A stretch of DNA of 64,000 nt from Rhizopus arrhizus. Taxonomy: Eukaryota; Mucoromycota; Mucoromycetes; Mucorales; Rhizopodaceae. The position numbers and the translations under genes are program-made. The notes under the pieces were generated by a model. It saw only the letters and a list, made by a program, of their open reading frames with translations, did not search any database and was not told where the DNA came from. Each line of letters begins with the position of its first letter. Position 1 is the stretch's first letter. Shown here piece after piece: positions 21,809 to 32,622 of the stretch. The DNA is taken from the NCBI GenBank assembly GCA_024220505.1, contig JAKZZE010000007.1:1798001-1862000 (forward strand). Direction: 5' to 3'.

Positions 21809-23071
21809 TTATAAGTTCTGCCCTCCCGATGGCTGATATACAGCTGGTGGGGAAGAAGAGGTATTGGAAGGCCCTCTCGTTTCTACTAAGGTAGTTTGGT
21901 TATTGGTAGTTGACTCTTTCGTGCTATGGTTAGCGGTATCCTTCTCGAGATCTTCTACTTCCATGGCGTCGATTTCTTGCCCTTCGCTGTTCTCCTCTTC
22001 CGAGCTCGACTCTTCCATTTTGTCGTCGTCATCGTCAGAGGGTTTATAATCTGAGTCCTCAGTGTCGCTACTATCGCCTTCAGACCTGCTTTTGTTGTTG
22101 GTCTTTTCCAATCGCTGTTCAGATTTCGTCCTAGACGAATCAGAGTCCACCTTTGTGATGGGGGATAATCTTTTCTCTCTCTTATTCTTCTTACTAGGTG
22201 TCAGAGGTTGTTTCCTAGGGCATTCAAATGAGCGGTGACCAAACTGATGACACCCATAACATACTATTCGAGCTTTGGATTTTTCACAATCGAATTTCGT
22301 GTGACCTGTTTGGTGACAATAACGACACCAAGTAGGCATATTGTCCCAAGTGGCATGAAAGATTTCATTATTATCTTCACACCAATGAACATTGTGATCT
22401 AACCTCTGGAATTGAGAGGGTACCGAATCGGTCACCTCTTTAGGGACCGCGAGAACCGCATATCCGGCTCCCATGAAAAAACCTGTTGTAGTTTCTGTAT
22501 TTATACCTACATCCAAAAGATGACCAAAAGGGGCTAGGCTCTTCTTTAGACCTTCTAGAACTGATTCCCTAGGTAGCATTGGTAAGTGAGTGAGCTTAAC
22601 TTTTATCATCTTGACTGTGTCATCCACTGCCCTGCAGGGCATAATTCGTAGTTTTAACTTGTTGAAGACCACTCCATTTTCTAAAATATCATTATTGTCC
22701 TTCTCCTTCTCGAGGTAAAGTTCTAGATATTGAGTGGATCCATCTCTAAGGATTGTACAGGCGTAGACGTTTGGGTGTTGAGCTTTGAGCTCCTGCATAC
22801 ACTGTAAGTCGGTGTACTCAGACTTGACTTGGGTAATGTCTAACATGAAGGCATTTGGAGATCTCGAAGCTCTGTATACTCTGGACTGAAGCTCCTTCAG
22901 TGGAGAGTCTGACTCTTGGTCGGGTTCGGTGATATCTTTGTGCATCAGTGATACACGTTGCTTTGCTGATACTACTTGAGCATAGGATCGTGGTTTAGTG
23001 GTGGTTTTAGACTTTGGATCAGTGTAAAACTCCGCTGCCGGCAAAAAGGGTTGAGAATTGGAAAGAACCAT
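21809..23071 (-). CDS. LINE ORF1: nucleic-acid-binding protein with zinc knuckles
   Basis: An open frame of 420 codons, probably RNA-binding in the retrotransposon RNP. After a Ser/Thr-rich N-terminus (SYAQVVSAKQR) comes a domain (about 65-230) with an RRM-like pattern. Two CX2CX4HX4C knuckles follow at about 245-285: CRYCHQTGHTKFDC and CYGCHQFGHRSFEC. The C-terminus is basic, then strongly acidic with Asp/Glu/Ser runs, and probably disordered. The ATG lies one base inside the element's 5' boundary, so either the transcript has almost no leader or the natural start has been lost. No stop lies upstream in frame within the target-site duplication. Confidence 0.93.
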   Translation of the reverse strand: MVLSNSQPFLPAAEFYTDPKSKTTTKPRSYAQVVSAKQRVSLMHKDITEPDQESDSPLKELQSRVYRASRSPNAFMLDITQVKSEYTDLQCMQELKAQHPNVYACTILRDGSTQYLELYLEKEKDNNDILENGVVFNKLKLRIMPCRAVDDTVKMIKVKLTHLPMLPRESVLEGLKKSLAPFGHLLDVGINTETTTGFFMGAGYAVLAVPKEVTDSVPSQFQRLDHNVHWCEDNNEIFHATWDNMPTWCRYCHQTGHTKFDCEKSKARIVCYGCHQFGHRSFECPRKQPLTPSKKNKREKRLSPITKVDSDSSRTKSEQRLEKTNNKSRSEGDSSDTEDSDYKPSDDDDDKMEESSSEEENSEGQEIDAMEVEDLEKDTANHSTKESTTNNQTTLVETRGPSNTSSSPPAVYQPSGGQNL

Positions 23072-23072
23072 G

Positions 23073-23085
23073 ATTTCTAAATATT
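23073..23085 (+). repeat. LINE target-site duplication, 5' side of element
   Basis: Identical 13-mer to 17854-17866; it lies 140 bp upstream of the UPF0303 gene start. Confidence 0.9.
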
Positions 23086-23225
23086 AGCCAAGTTTTGATA
23101 TTGGAAAGAAGGGCTACATCTCCGACGAACCTTGTGTAATCCTGGGAGCCGTCACAGGATATCATTACATAATTACTAATTTTCCCCCAACCTTTTTTTT
23201 TTGTTTCCCTTTTTACATAAGCAGC

Positions 23226-23873
23226 ATGTCTGAATCTATCAAAGAGCTTCTCGAAAGCATCCTCGTTCAAGAAGAAAAATGTCAATTTACCTCATTCACC
23301 TCTCAAAATGCATTAGATCTCGGTTTAATGCTTATTGAGAACGCGAAACCTTTCAAGAAACCTGTTGTGATCGATATTACTCTAAATGGACATCAGCTTT
23401 TCCATTATGCTATGCAAGGTACAAACAAAGACAATGACGAATGGGTTCGTCGTAAAAAGTAAGAAAGAATTCATTTTGAGTAAATTTGATGATTCATATA
23501 TCATTTCATAGTAACGTTGTTACTCGTTTTGGCCATGCCAGCTACTACGTTGGAAGAAACTTAGCTAACCAGGGAAAGAGCTTGGAAGAAAAATACTATG
23601 TAAAAAATTCTCTTTACTACGTAAAGAAATTGAATATTAACATTAAAACATAGATTAGTGAAAAGGATTATGCTACACACGGTGGTGCGTTTCCTTTGAT
23701 TATTAAAAATGTTGGTGTAGTAGGTACAATTACTGTATCTGGACTTGCACAACAGGTAACTTGATTCAAATAGCGCGCATGATTTCTTATTTTTCGTTTT
23801 TTATTAGGACGATCATAACTTGGTAGCCAATACGATTCAAGAATTTTTGGCTCTTCAACAAAAGCAGCAATAA
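23226..23873 (+). CDS. UPF0303 / DUF967 family protein (YBR137W-like)
   Basis: Exons 23226..23458, 23512..23599, 23654..23755 and 23808..23873 give 162 residues, close to the family length. Diagnostic segments are [65 protein letters not shown] and the C-terminal THGGAFPLI to VSGL. The fold is related to heme-degrading HbpS/GlcG-like proteins. Yeast YBR137W has been linked to tail-anchored-protein/GET-related interactions, but its biochemical role is uncertain. The LINE ends 140 bp upstream, leaving a very short promoter. The stop codon is only 34 bp from the stop of the convergent carrier gene. Confidence 0.88.
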
Positions 23874-23907
23874 ATAATAACTCTAAAAGAGTTCCACCAA
23901 TAAAACG

Positions 23908-25300
23908 TTAAAGGATGGCTTCTTTATAAGATTCTTTGTTTAACTGAAATGTGTTCATTGTCCATGTATAAGCAGCAAATGTAGCAGCATTTGATGGAAA
24001 GGCTCTTACAATTGTTGGAGTAAGGCCCTTGAAGAAGATTCGCCATCCTTCTTCATAGTATGACCTTTTCAAACAGTCTATCATTCCTTTATATCTTTGA
24101 GGCTCGGATTGAATTCTTGTCTTCACGACATCTAATAATAATTAAATACATATTTCTATTTGTATGAGTTTTACCTGCAAAATAAGTAGAACACCAAGCA
24201 AAAATGCCTGCTGTACCACCAGCTAAAATAACCTTTGGCCCTGATAATTCATGACTTTGATCTTTTAGAGATCTTGACAGGATTTCATAGGTCAAAAAAT
24301 AAGGTCCAAAGCTGAGTTCTCTGATCATAGTAGGCACCATTCCTTTAAAACAATACCTTATTCCGCCTGTAATATACATTTTTTTCAAACAATTTAATGG
24401 ACCGTTTGTAACAGAAGTTTGATTTTGAAGTTGTACTTTGACTAATTCCATAGGACATGTCACAAAACTTGAAATGATGCCTGCTCCCATACCGGCTAAA
24501 AATACATGTTGAAGTGGCGCATTTTGAGTTGATTCATCATATACTGTATCATATAATTGCGCTTGATATTGCATCAAGTGGGTATAAGATCCAAATACTA
24601 AAGCATTCACAGCTCCTACACCAATCTATGTATATATGATATGATTTATATATAATAGCTTATAAATTAATATTTCTTACTGCAGGGGAAGCCTATCATA
24701 ACAGAAAAGTTAACAAAAAAGATAATTAAAATAATAATAATAGTAATAGTAATAATAATAGTAATAATAAAGCCGAAGATTGCTTATTAATATTTTACCA
24801 TTCCTTTATATAAACCGATAAACTAGATATAAAAGGTACATGAGTTGATGATTCATTGGCTGTAAGAATTCTGTGTAAAACCTTTTCCTGTTTAATAGTG
24901 CTTATAAAACAATTTATAACCCCTTTGTATCTAGAAGATAGCTCTCTTGACTGTAATCTAACTTTGACTAAATAGTTTGCATCAATATTGAATTAATGCG
25001 ATAATAGTTATGCTAATAGTAGAAAAAACCTGTATCTAAATAGTTTATATTAATATATAAATGTCAATATATTTTATATTATATACATACCAAATGGATG
25101 ACCAACAGCTAATCCAGCTAAGCCTATGTATTTCTAATTAATAAATGAGGATATTGTCTATTATATTTAAAAACCTCCAATTAACCCAGATAAGATGCTA
25201 TTGACCGTATTTATACTTGGCTTTTCGGCTATTATTAAATCAATATTTAAGCTATTAATAAAGGAACTTGGTACTTACGAAGTTCATCGATATCCAACAT
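23908..25300 (-). CDS. Mitochondrial carrier (SLC25 family, carnitine/ornithine-like branch)
   Basis: Nine coding exons (25300..25279, 25228..25175, 25123..25091, 25035..25030, 24967..24882, 24822..24799, 24692..24681, 24625..24175, 24131..23908) give 303 residues, the standard length. The three tandem repeats carry the signatures HPFDTVKVRLQ, CPMELVKVQLQ and DVVKTRIQ, each starting a Px[DE]xx[KR]-type motif; the third repeat lacks the Pro. Six transmembrane helices are expected in the inner mitochondrial membrane. Exon 4 is only 6 nt (Asp-Thr plus a base) and exon 7 only 12 nt (Ala-Ser-Pro-Ala), both needed to restore conserved family residues. Resemblance is to the SLC25A20/A29/A45 and Ort1/Crc1 group; the substrate cannot be read from the sequence. 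Confidence 0.9.
24730..24770. repeat. AAT/AGT trinucleotide repeat in an intron
   Basis: Imperfect (AAT)n with AGT units inside the carrier intron 24693-24798; no coding effect. Confidence 0.85.
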
Positions 25301-26173
25301 ATTTTAAAGTAAAAGAGAAGAAAAGGGGTGGAAATATGTCAAGCAGTTTATTTCCCACGTTTTATTTATTTTGGTGAAACAAAATTATCGAAATTTTAAA
25401 GTAGATCAAGTAAACAAACTTCATTTTCTAGTGTATCTCTCTATCACTTTTTTCTCTCTCCTTTTTCTCTTTGCATTTATCAATGCTGTTATAATCGGAA
25501 GTTTAATTTAAACATTGCAGCAAACATCCAAGATTATATCAATAGGGAAGGACTGCTATTCAACTTGTTCTTTTCTTAACCTATGTACATTTAAGAATAT
25601 ATAGAGTATCATATTCTTTGAAGTAATTTATACTAGAGTTTAATAAATAGAAGTTTCCAGTTTGAGCATTGAGCGACGATGGTATCCATCCAAATAAGCT
25701 ACAATTCAATACTTTATACTATTTATGACACTTCATTGAAGGTGTTTTTATGAATAGCAATATTCATTTACATTAAACTCTTAATATTTATTAGTTGCTT
25801 TGAACAAGGCATAGCTCACAAAGATGAATACTAATTCTTTTTTTTTTTTTTTTTTTTTTAACAATCGACTACGCCTTGATGAGATTACTACTTTCACTTT
25901 ATTTTTCTTTTCCCTTCAAATTTAACCTATTAATTGAAATTAAAGATTATCAATGCTAGTATAGCTTCGTATATCCATTTATGTTTATTTAATGCTGTAA
26001 TTGCTTTCTCCGTTCGAATAATAGTTTATCGGTATTCATAATTTATTCTTTTCTATCCCCATAAAATAAAACCAAGACTGAAAAAAAAAATTTTTATTCT
26101 TTTTCTCTTTCTTGTTCTGCACCACCCTTTTTTATTTGATTATTGGAATATCATACAAAGTTCAACAAATTTA
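25301..26173. other. Divergent promoter region, 870 bp
   Basis: Shared upstream sequence of the mitochondrial carrier and the permease. Contains a 22-nt poly(T) at 25838-25859. No gene seen. Confidence 0.5.
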
Positions 26174-27962
26174 ATGAGTAAAAGCAGTGACTATCATGAG
26201 ACACCAAACGCTCCTCAGCACGCTACAGAAGAAGAAATTCTTGCTTCTTTCGGCTATAAGCAGGTACAGACAGGCTCTTTTATATGTGGCTTACAATAGA
26301 TCAATGCATTAACATAAGTACAAAGGAAATGAACAAGACTATTTCAACAATTTCCAATTTTTCTATTGCCTTTGGATGTTGCTCCATTTTATCTGGTTTG
26401 ACACCTGTAACATAAATATGTGTATGATCTCATATGAAAGTGATTGACAGTTATATTAGATGTGGGGTGATGCTATGATGTCGGGCGGATCCATTGCCAT
26501 TGTTTGGGGATGGATTTTGGTCTCTGTTTTCACGTTTGGTGTTGGTCTATCGCTTGCAGAGATTTGCTCTGCTTATCCTGTGACTGGTGGTCTTTATATA
26601 TGGGTATCTCGTTTAGCACCTCCTGAATGGGTTCCCGTCATGTGTTGGTTAACTGGTTGGTGCAACTGGCTTGGATTAACAGTGGCCATCACTTCTGCCG
26701 ATCTTGGTTTAGCTCAATTCATGGCTTCAATCATTGGCATTCAAGATCCTGAATATAATGCTGGTATTTACTGGCAATATGGTATTTTTCTTATCATCGC
26801 AGTCATTCACGGTATTATTAACTCGATGCATATCAAGTACAATGGGTTTTTCAACCAGGCATCGCTTTACTGGCACTTGGTTGGCACTCTTTTGATCATC
26901 ATTGTTGCTCTTGTCTTAACGCCCAACAAGCCCAGTGCCAATTGGGTTTTTACTTATTTTGAAAATGACACAGGATTTTCCTCCAATTCATACGCCTTCT
27001 TGATCGGTCTTTTACAATCTCAATATACCCTCTCTGGATTTGACAGTGCTGCTCACATGTCAGAAGAGACGCGCGATGCAGCTCGATCAGCGCCTCGAGG
27101 TATTCTTTATGCTATTGGAGCAGCAGCCATCACAGGCTTTGTCTTTATGCTTTCCATCAATTTCTGTGTACAGGATTTTCAGCGTCAGATTGTCGAGACA
27201 GAATTGAGTCCGCAAATGACTCAGGTCTTTTTGGACGGCGTTGGCTATCGTTGGACGGTTGTCTTTACAGTAATTATCATGGGTGCCATGTTTTTTTCCG
27301 GGTCCGCACTCACTTTGGGTAGTTCAAGAATGGTCTATGCTTTTGCTCGTGATGGTGCCACACCCTGGAGTCGCTGGTTAAGTGTGATTCACAAGAGAAC
27401 ACAGACACCGATCTATGCCGTTTGGGCCAATATTTTATTTGCCTGTATCATTGGTATACTCTACATTGTTAACACAACAGCCTTTAACGCCATTGTATCC
27501 GTCAATACAATTGCTTCCTCGATGGCCTACTTTATCCCCATTGCTCTTCGTCTCACAACTTCTCGTAAAACCTTTAAGAAAGGCCCCTTTCATTTAGGTC
27601 CCTTTTCGAATATTATCAACTTCGTAAGTTGCTTTTGGATCCTTTTCACTTCAATCTTGTTTGTCTGTCCAACTGAATATCCAGTGACTGGAGGTAAGAG
27701 TATACTCATGCATAGAATGCAGTAATGCTTATAAGCCTTTGTAGAAAACATGAATTATGCTTCTGTTATTTTTGTTTTTGTGATGGCTTGCTCCTTGCTT
27801 TATTATTATTTCCGTGCTAGACACTGGTTTCAAGGACCAGGTAGAAGCTTACAGCCCGATTTGGATCCTGATATGATTGATGATTCAATTACTGAAGGCA
27901 GTAAAACCAGCTCATTTCTTAATGTTCAAAAAAGACCAGTTACTGGTTCTTCCTTAAAATAA
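26174..27962 (+). CDS. APC-superfamily amino acid/GABA/polyamine permease
   Basis: Exons 26174..26263, 26326..26406, 26460..27693 and 27745..27962 give 540 residues. The protein begins with a hydrophilic cytosolic tail, then the conserved STISNFSIAFGCCSILSGLT of TM1. About 12 hydrophobic segments follow, including TFGVGLSLAEICSAYPVTGG (TM2-3) and the SGFDSAAHMSEETRDAARSA loop typical of UGA4/TPO5/BIO3-like transporters. The C-terminus is short and cytosolic with Ser/Thr. Likely plasma or vacuolar membrane uptake of amino acids, GABA or polyamines; the exact substrate is not determinable. The acceptor AAAG before GAAATG was chosen to keep TM1 in frame. Confidence 0.9.
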
Positions 27963-28121
27963 TTCATTATCATTGTACATAGAACAATTTCTGTCATAGA
28001 CCTTTGTCTCATTGTACATACCCTCCTCAACAATTACCCCCCCCCCCTACTCTTTTTAATAAAATTATTATATTTTTTTATTTAGTTTTTAATAGAAAAA
28101 AAAGTTGAATGTTGATGATAT

Positions 28122-30965
28122 TTATGAAGCTGTTGTGAGCACTTTGTTTTCCATGTTTTCGATTCTCTTCTTTGCTTCATTAATAGACTCAGACCTATTT
28201 TTTTTAAAAAAAAGAAAATGGTCAAAGCTCGCACAAAATTTAAAAGGATCAACTTACTGTGATTTCAAAACGCTCAAAGTATTTTGAAGTTGGGAAGCAG
28301 ACATATTTGTAGGGTTAAACTTTCTATCTTTTCCTGATTGGATTTTAAGTTGTTCCAACTGATTTTGTAACTATACATCATGAAATTAATTAGTATCGAT
28401 TCTTTTTTATATTATTACGTGATTTACGAGTTCAACACGGGAAGCATAGCCTGATGATCCAGTCAGTTTGTCCGAAAACTCTTTTAGTTTTTCGGTCCAT
28501 TCATTTTCTTCATTTGCCAGATCAGGTTGACAATTATTCAATACCAAACGTAATTGTTTATCCATGCGTAATCTCAACTTGGCATGTCTTTGTGTTATCT
28601 CTTGCAATTCTTGTTCTCGCGCTTTCTTGGCCTCAGTAGAGAAAAATCTTTGATACCTGTTGTATAAATCGCAAATAGTGTTTACTTGATTTTCAAATTC
28701 CTTTTGTTGCAAGCATAGTCTAATAAAAAAATATTAATTAAAACTATATACGCGCAAGTTCGCTTCTTCATACCTTTCCTTGCTCTTCATAGCTGCCTTG
28801 TTAAGTTCACGAGTTGCATAACGAATTTGTTCAGCACTTTCTGAGAAGAATCGTAGCGTTTCTTCGTTGATTACCAATTCCTTGGCATCGCTGAGTTCAC
28901 TTGGAATGATGATTTTGGATTGTGAAGGAAGGTTATCAGGCTGCTTTGGTTTTTCAAAGGGAGGTAATGGCAAAAGAGGTTCATATTCTGTTTCTTTGAC
29001 AATATATTTGAGTTGATTCTTAATAGCTGCCTCACGATCTTTATCCTGTTCTGATTCGTGACGAATATTCAAGTGTCTAAAACTCAATTTGTAATCAAAG
29101 GTCATCGCGATCAGTGTGTAAGAAAGGTATATGTCTGTCATTACAAACAGACCTACTACAGGGGTAAAAGCACCGTAGAAAGGTACTGTGTTGATCAAGT
29201 GTCGAATATCAGAGGGTGTTTTTTTATCCAAACAGCTCTTCAGACCGGCAAGAGCATCCTTTTTACCATCTTTTACTTTTTGAAAAGCATTTTTAAAGGC
29301 ATCTAACCACTTGTTCATATTTACTGCAGTGACACCACCGGAATGATAAGCATAGTATGTGTCTTTATAGAGTGAATCATGAACAAGTCTGATTGATTGA
29401 ACAGAAGGTGAGCTCTTTGTTTTTACATTAGCCTCTTCATACAAAATTGCTGTAGGTAAGTAACTGTTCTTTAACAATAAATCATGCAACTGGAGAAATA
29501 TATAAAGTGTTAGTATGTCTTTTCATAGTAATATGTAAAAGATAACATCAAACCTCATGTTGCCATCTTTCTACACCGTCTGCCTTCAAAACATCCCATT
29601 GAGCATCACTTTCAGTACTCAACATGTGATTTTGAATTAAGCCATTCGACAACGCCAAAATAAGTATATGAAGAGGTTCAGAATAGACATACAAGATGTC
29701 TGTCACCTGAGCATAGCCACGAGAATTGGTTGGACAGTTGGTCAAGAAAGGGCCTTGTATTTTAACAGGAAAGTTGAATGAAGACATGTTGCTTACGACA
29801 CTTAATGTATCATTATTCATCAAGCTAGGATTCGCTTTGCAGCCAACTTTTGCTGAATCAAATAAGTCTTGTAACCATTGTTTCTGAAGTTTGTAAAGAT
29901 AGGTCAAAGCATTGATATCATTTGAATCCGAAACTTTTGCTTTTTGATATTTAGCATCTACAAGGTTCATAAGATTATCCAAGTGACCTTTACGAATAGC
30001 ACTTGTAGGATTTTTGTTAATTTACCAAAAAGTTGTATTCAGACTTCTTCAAACTTACCTTTTAAAGGGTATTACAGGACAAAGCATATATATTTGACCA
30101 TTACGAAGAGCATAATAGATAGTAAATGACTCCCAACCACTTTGATCATGACTGGTACCACCAATTGAGAACGTAACTGCTGTTTCAGAGGCGTTGTTAT
30201 TTTGAAATAAATCAAAAGACTGTTCAGGCTCATCAATATCAGTGCTTATATCAAACATTCTACAGAGATACAATATATAAAATAAGATAAAAAAAAGACC
30301 AATTGATATATTACCTTAATGTGTTATCAGAGCTAAGTGCAACAAGGTGGGTGCGCGTTTCACTTAAAGGATGCCACTTTACTTGTAATAACTGCCCCTT
30401 ATCACTGCCATAATACTTTCTGCCAATTGTCAAAGTACGACAATCAATGCTTTTTTTAAACATGCTGACATCACCAAAGCCTTGTCGAGGTAAACAGACA
30501 ATGACTAAAGAATGTTGCCCATTCACGGACAGAAGCCGACCATTGAGATTGGGTGTCAAAGATTCAATGTTGAAATTAATTTCAGGCGTATCCAATATCT
30601 ATTTTGGATCTCTCGAGCGTTAGTTTATTAGTTATGCATATTTTTCTTTTGTTTATCACCTTGTATGGGATAGAAGAAACCCAATTATTAGAAAGTTGTA
30701 TATTGTGTTTTGAAGCTGTGGTCCAGGCGTCTTTAAATTCTGTTAAATTGAGGACTCTGATTGTTGAACCTACAGCGACAAATAAATCGTTGTCACGCAT
30801 AGTTAATACGCAAATATGGCGTTGGAGAACGAAATCTGTGATATTATTGCTAATGACATTTTGCTTGGTTTTGCTAGATTCAACGCGTTGTTTATCAAGT
30901 TCACTTATTTCAAAAATAGGATGCTTGACAAGGCAATCAAGCCAGCTATCACTTGAAATCGCCAT
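28122..30965 (-). CDS. NUP88: Nucleoporin Nup88/Nup82-like
   Basis: Eight exons (30965..30660, 30598..30315, 30259..30059, 30001..29554, 29489..28774, 28719..28428, 28370..28258, 28194..28122) give 810 residues. The N-terminal half matches the Nup88 beta-propeller: ICVLTMRDNDLFVAVG, GRLLSVNGQHSLVIVCLP, VKWHPLSETRTHLVALSSDN and ETAVTFSIGG. The C-terminal 250 residues are helical and coiled-coil (ELNKAAMKSKERYEE, QELQEITQRHAKLRLRMDKQ), as needed for assembly with Nup62/Nup214 partners. It acts on the cytoplasmic face of the nuclear pore in mRNA export. The first internal methionine, MAISSDSW, is the start because upstream codons in frame are not ATG. It begins only 94 bp after the GDI stop codon. 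Confidence 0.86.
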
Positions 30966-31058
30966 TGTTTTACTAATTGAAAGCAAAAAAATAAAAAGTA
31001 AAATAAAAGAAATAGATTTTTTTTTCTCTTATGAAAACAGTTAAAAGTCACGTTTTAT

Positions 31059-32622
31059 TTAAGCAGCATTAACGTTCTCTTCATCCTCTCTCTTCTTGAG
31101 AACTAAAGCTTCACCAGTGATACGACGCCAGATATCGTGTACATCTTCACAGACAGTTTCAAAATGTGAAGTGGCGTCATAAGAACGAGAAATGTAGACC
31201 TTATCCTTGGTGCCATCTTCAATAGGTTCTTCCAAAGGTGACACATGAACAAACCTAGATTACACATGTAAACAATACATAGAAAATACACAATAGAACT
31301 TACATGTCTTTTACTGGGCCTAATAACTTTAAGCCTTCATCAATTTCTTTAGCAGGATCTTGTGTTTCAACAATAGTGGATACGATAGCCAAGTAATGAC
31401 CCTTAGGACAAACCATGTGGGCATCACTGACACAAGCAATGTAAATATCATGCTTGCGACCGACTTGACTTTGAGGGATTACAATTTGGCATGAATCACT
31501 ATCATTTGTGCTTGGAATAGGATGAGTTAACAAACAGATAGCTCTGACAACGGAGCCAACATTTTTGACTTTGCTGGGTGCATAAGAAGGATCACAGATA
31601 ACCATCTTAGCATGAACAATATCATCACCAGCCTTAACACCAATGACTTCACCACTTTCATTATAAACCAATTCCTTTACATCTTTATCCAACATGTAGG
31701 TACCACCATAAACAGCAGAAAGTCTATTATTGTTTTACTATTAATCGCATCCGCATATAATCAATTTCTGATTTTAACATACCTTGCAAAGGCTTGAGGT
31801 AAATCACCAAGACCATACAAAGGATAAATGTAAGGACTCTTGCCGTAACGAAGAACAGAAGCGGCATATAATCTAACTCTATCCACTGTATCACGTGCAG
31901 GCTTGTTGAGATAGTCATCATCCAAATGGAGTGCCATAGCATGACCAATGAATTCCTGGGTACCTTCAGCCAAACCGAACTTTTTGTAAACTTCAGTCAT
32001 GGTTTGTGTGTTGATATTAAGACCTTGGTGTGTGCTTGGGTCATTTTCTTTGTAAGCCTCAACCCAGATCAAAAAGTTTTTCATACGACGCTTTTCAAAG
32101 ATACCCATAAGAGGTGAAGAGAGTGCTTCGGAGGTATTGGCAGGTACTTTGCTAACACGTTTTGCACTATAAACATAAGAGCCAGCAATTTGCTTGAATT
32201 CCAAGTAACGGGTGACATCAGTGTGAGTCAAGAAACGAACAATTTCACCATTGGCCATCATGAACTTAGGAATCAAGTCAATATTCCAATCACGATCACG
32301 ACCCAAGTCTTCTGGTGCCTTTTGGTCAGGTCTGAATTTATTGAAAAACTATAAAAATAAAAACAATGAATAAAGCTAATCTGACTTTTTACACGATTCA
32401 TCTTTACTTGAGTCAAGTTGAGGGATGCAGATTCAGCACCATAATAGTCGTTACGGTCCATGTGAAGTACCTTCTTTCCATCAACAGACAAAAGACCAGA
32501 CAAGATACATTCGGTTAAGCCGGTACCTAAAACAATAACATCGTAATCAACATCCTATTTTTTATAGAAGTAAGCCAATGCAAAGTTTCTAAGTATTTGA
32601 TTTAAAGTGTTTCTCTTACCAT
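31059..32622 (-). CDS. GDI1: Rab GDP-dissociation inhibitor
   Basis: Exons 32622..32620, 32554..32408, 32348..31783, 31723..31304 and 31254..31059 encode 443 residues, the exact family size. The first coding exon is just the ATG. Signatures: [20 protein letters not shown] (nucleotide-binding-like fold), HMDRNDYYG (sequence conserved region 1), [20 protein letters not shown], and the Rab-binding [13 protein letters not shown]. It extracts prenylated, GDP-bound Rab GTPases from membranes and recycles them through the cytosol. It is usually essential. C-terminus is acidic ([12 protein letters not shown]). Confidence 0.96.

Larger units (their letters stand above)
17867..23072 (-). mobile_element. 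Full-length, apparently intact non-LTR retrotransposon (LINE)
   Basis: The element is 5.2 kb on the minus strand. It carries two open ORFs, a roughly 110-nt 3' UTR, an AATAAA about 18 nt before the tail, and a terminal poly(A) of about 21 nt (T run 17865-17887). It is bounded by a perfect 13-bp duplication (17854-17866 and 23073-23085). Architecture is ORF1 with zinc knuckles, then ORF2 with APE-type endonuclease, reverse transcriptase and C-terminal CCHC, without a visible RNase H. This is an L1/Tx1-like plan. Both ORFs lack internal stops, so the copy is young and may be competent. Its 5' boundary lies one base before the ORF1 ATG, so slight 5' truncation is possible. Confidence 0.93.

Noticed and set aside
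21809..23071. Reading ORF1 of the intact LINE as a host zinc-knuckle gene
   Set aside because: It lies within the target-site duplications and directly precedes ORF2.
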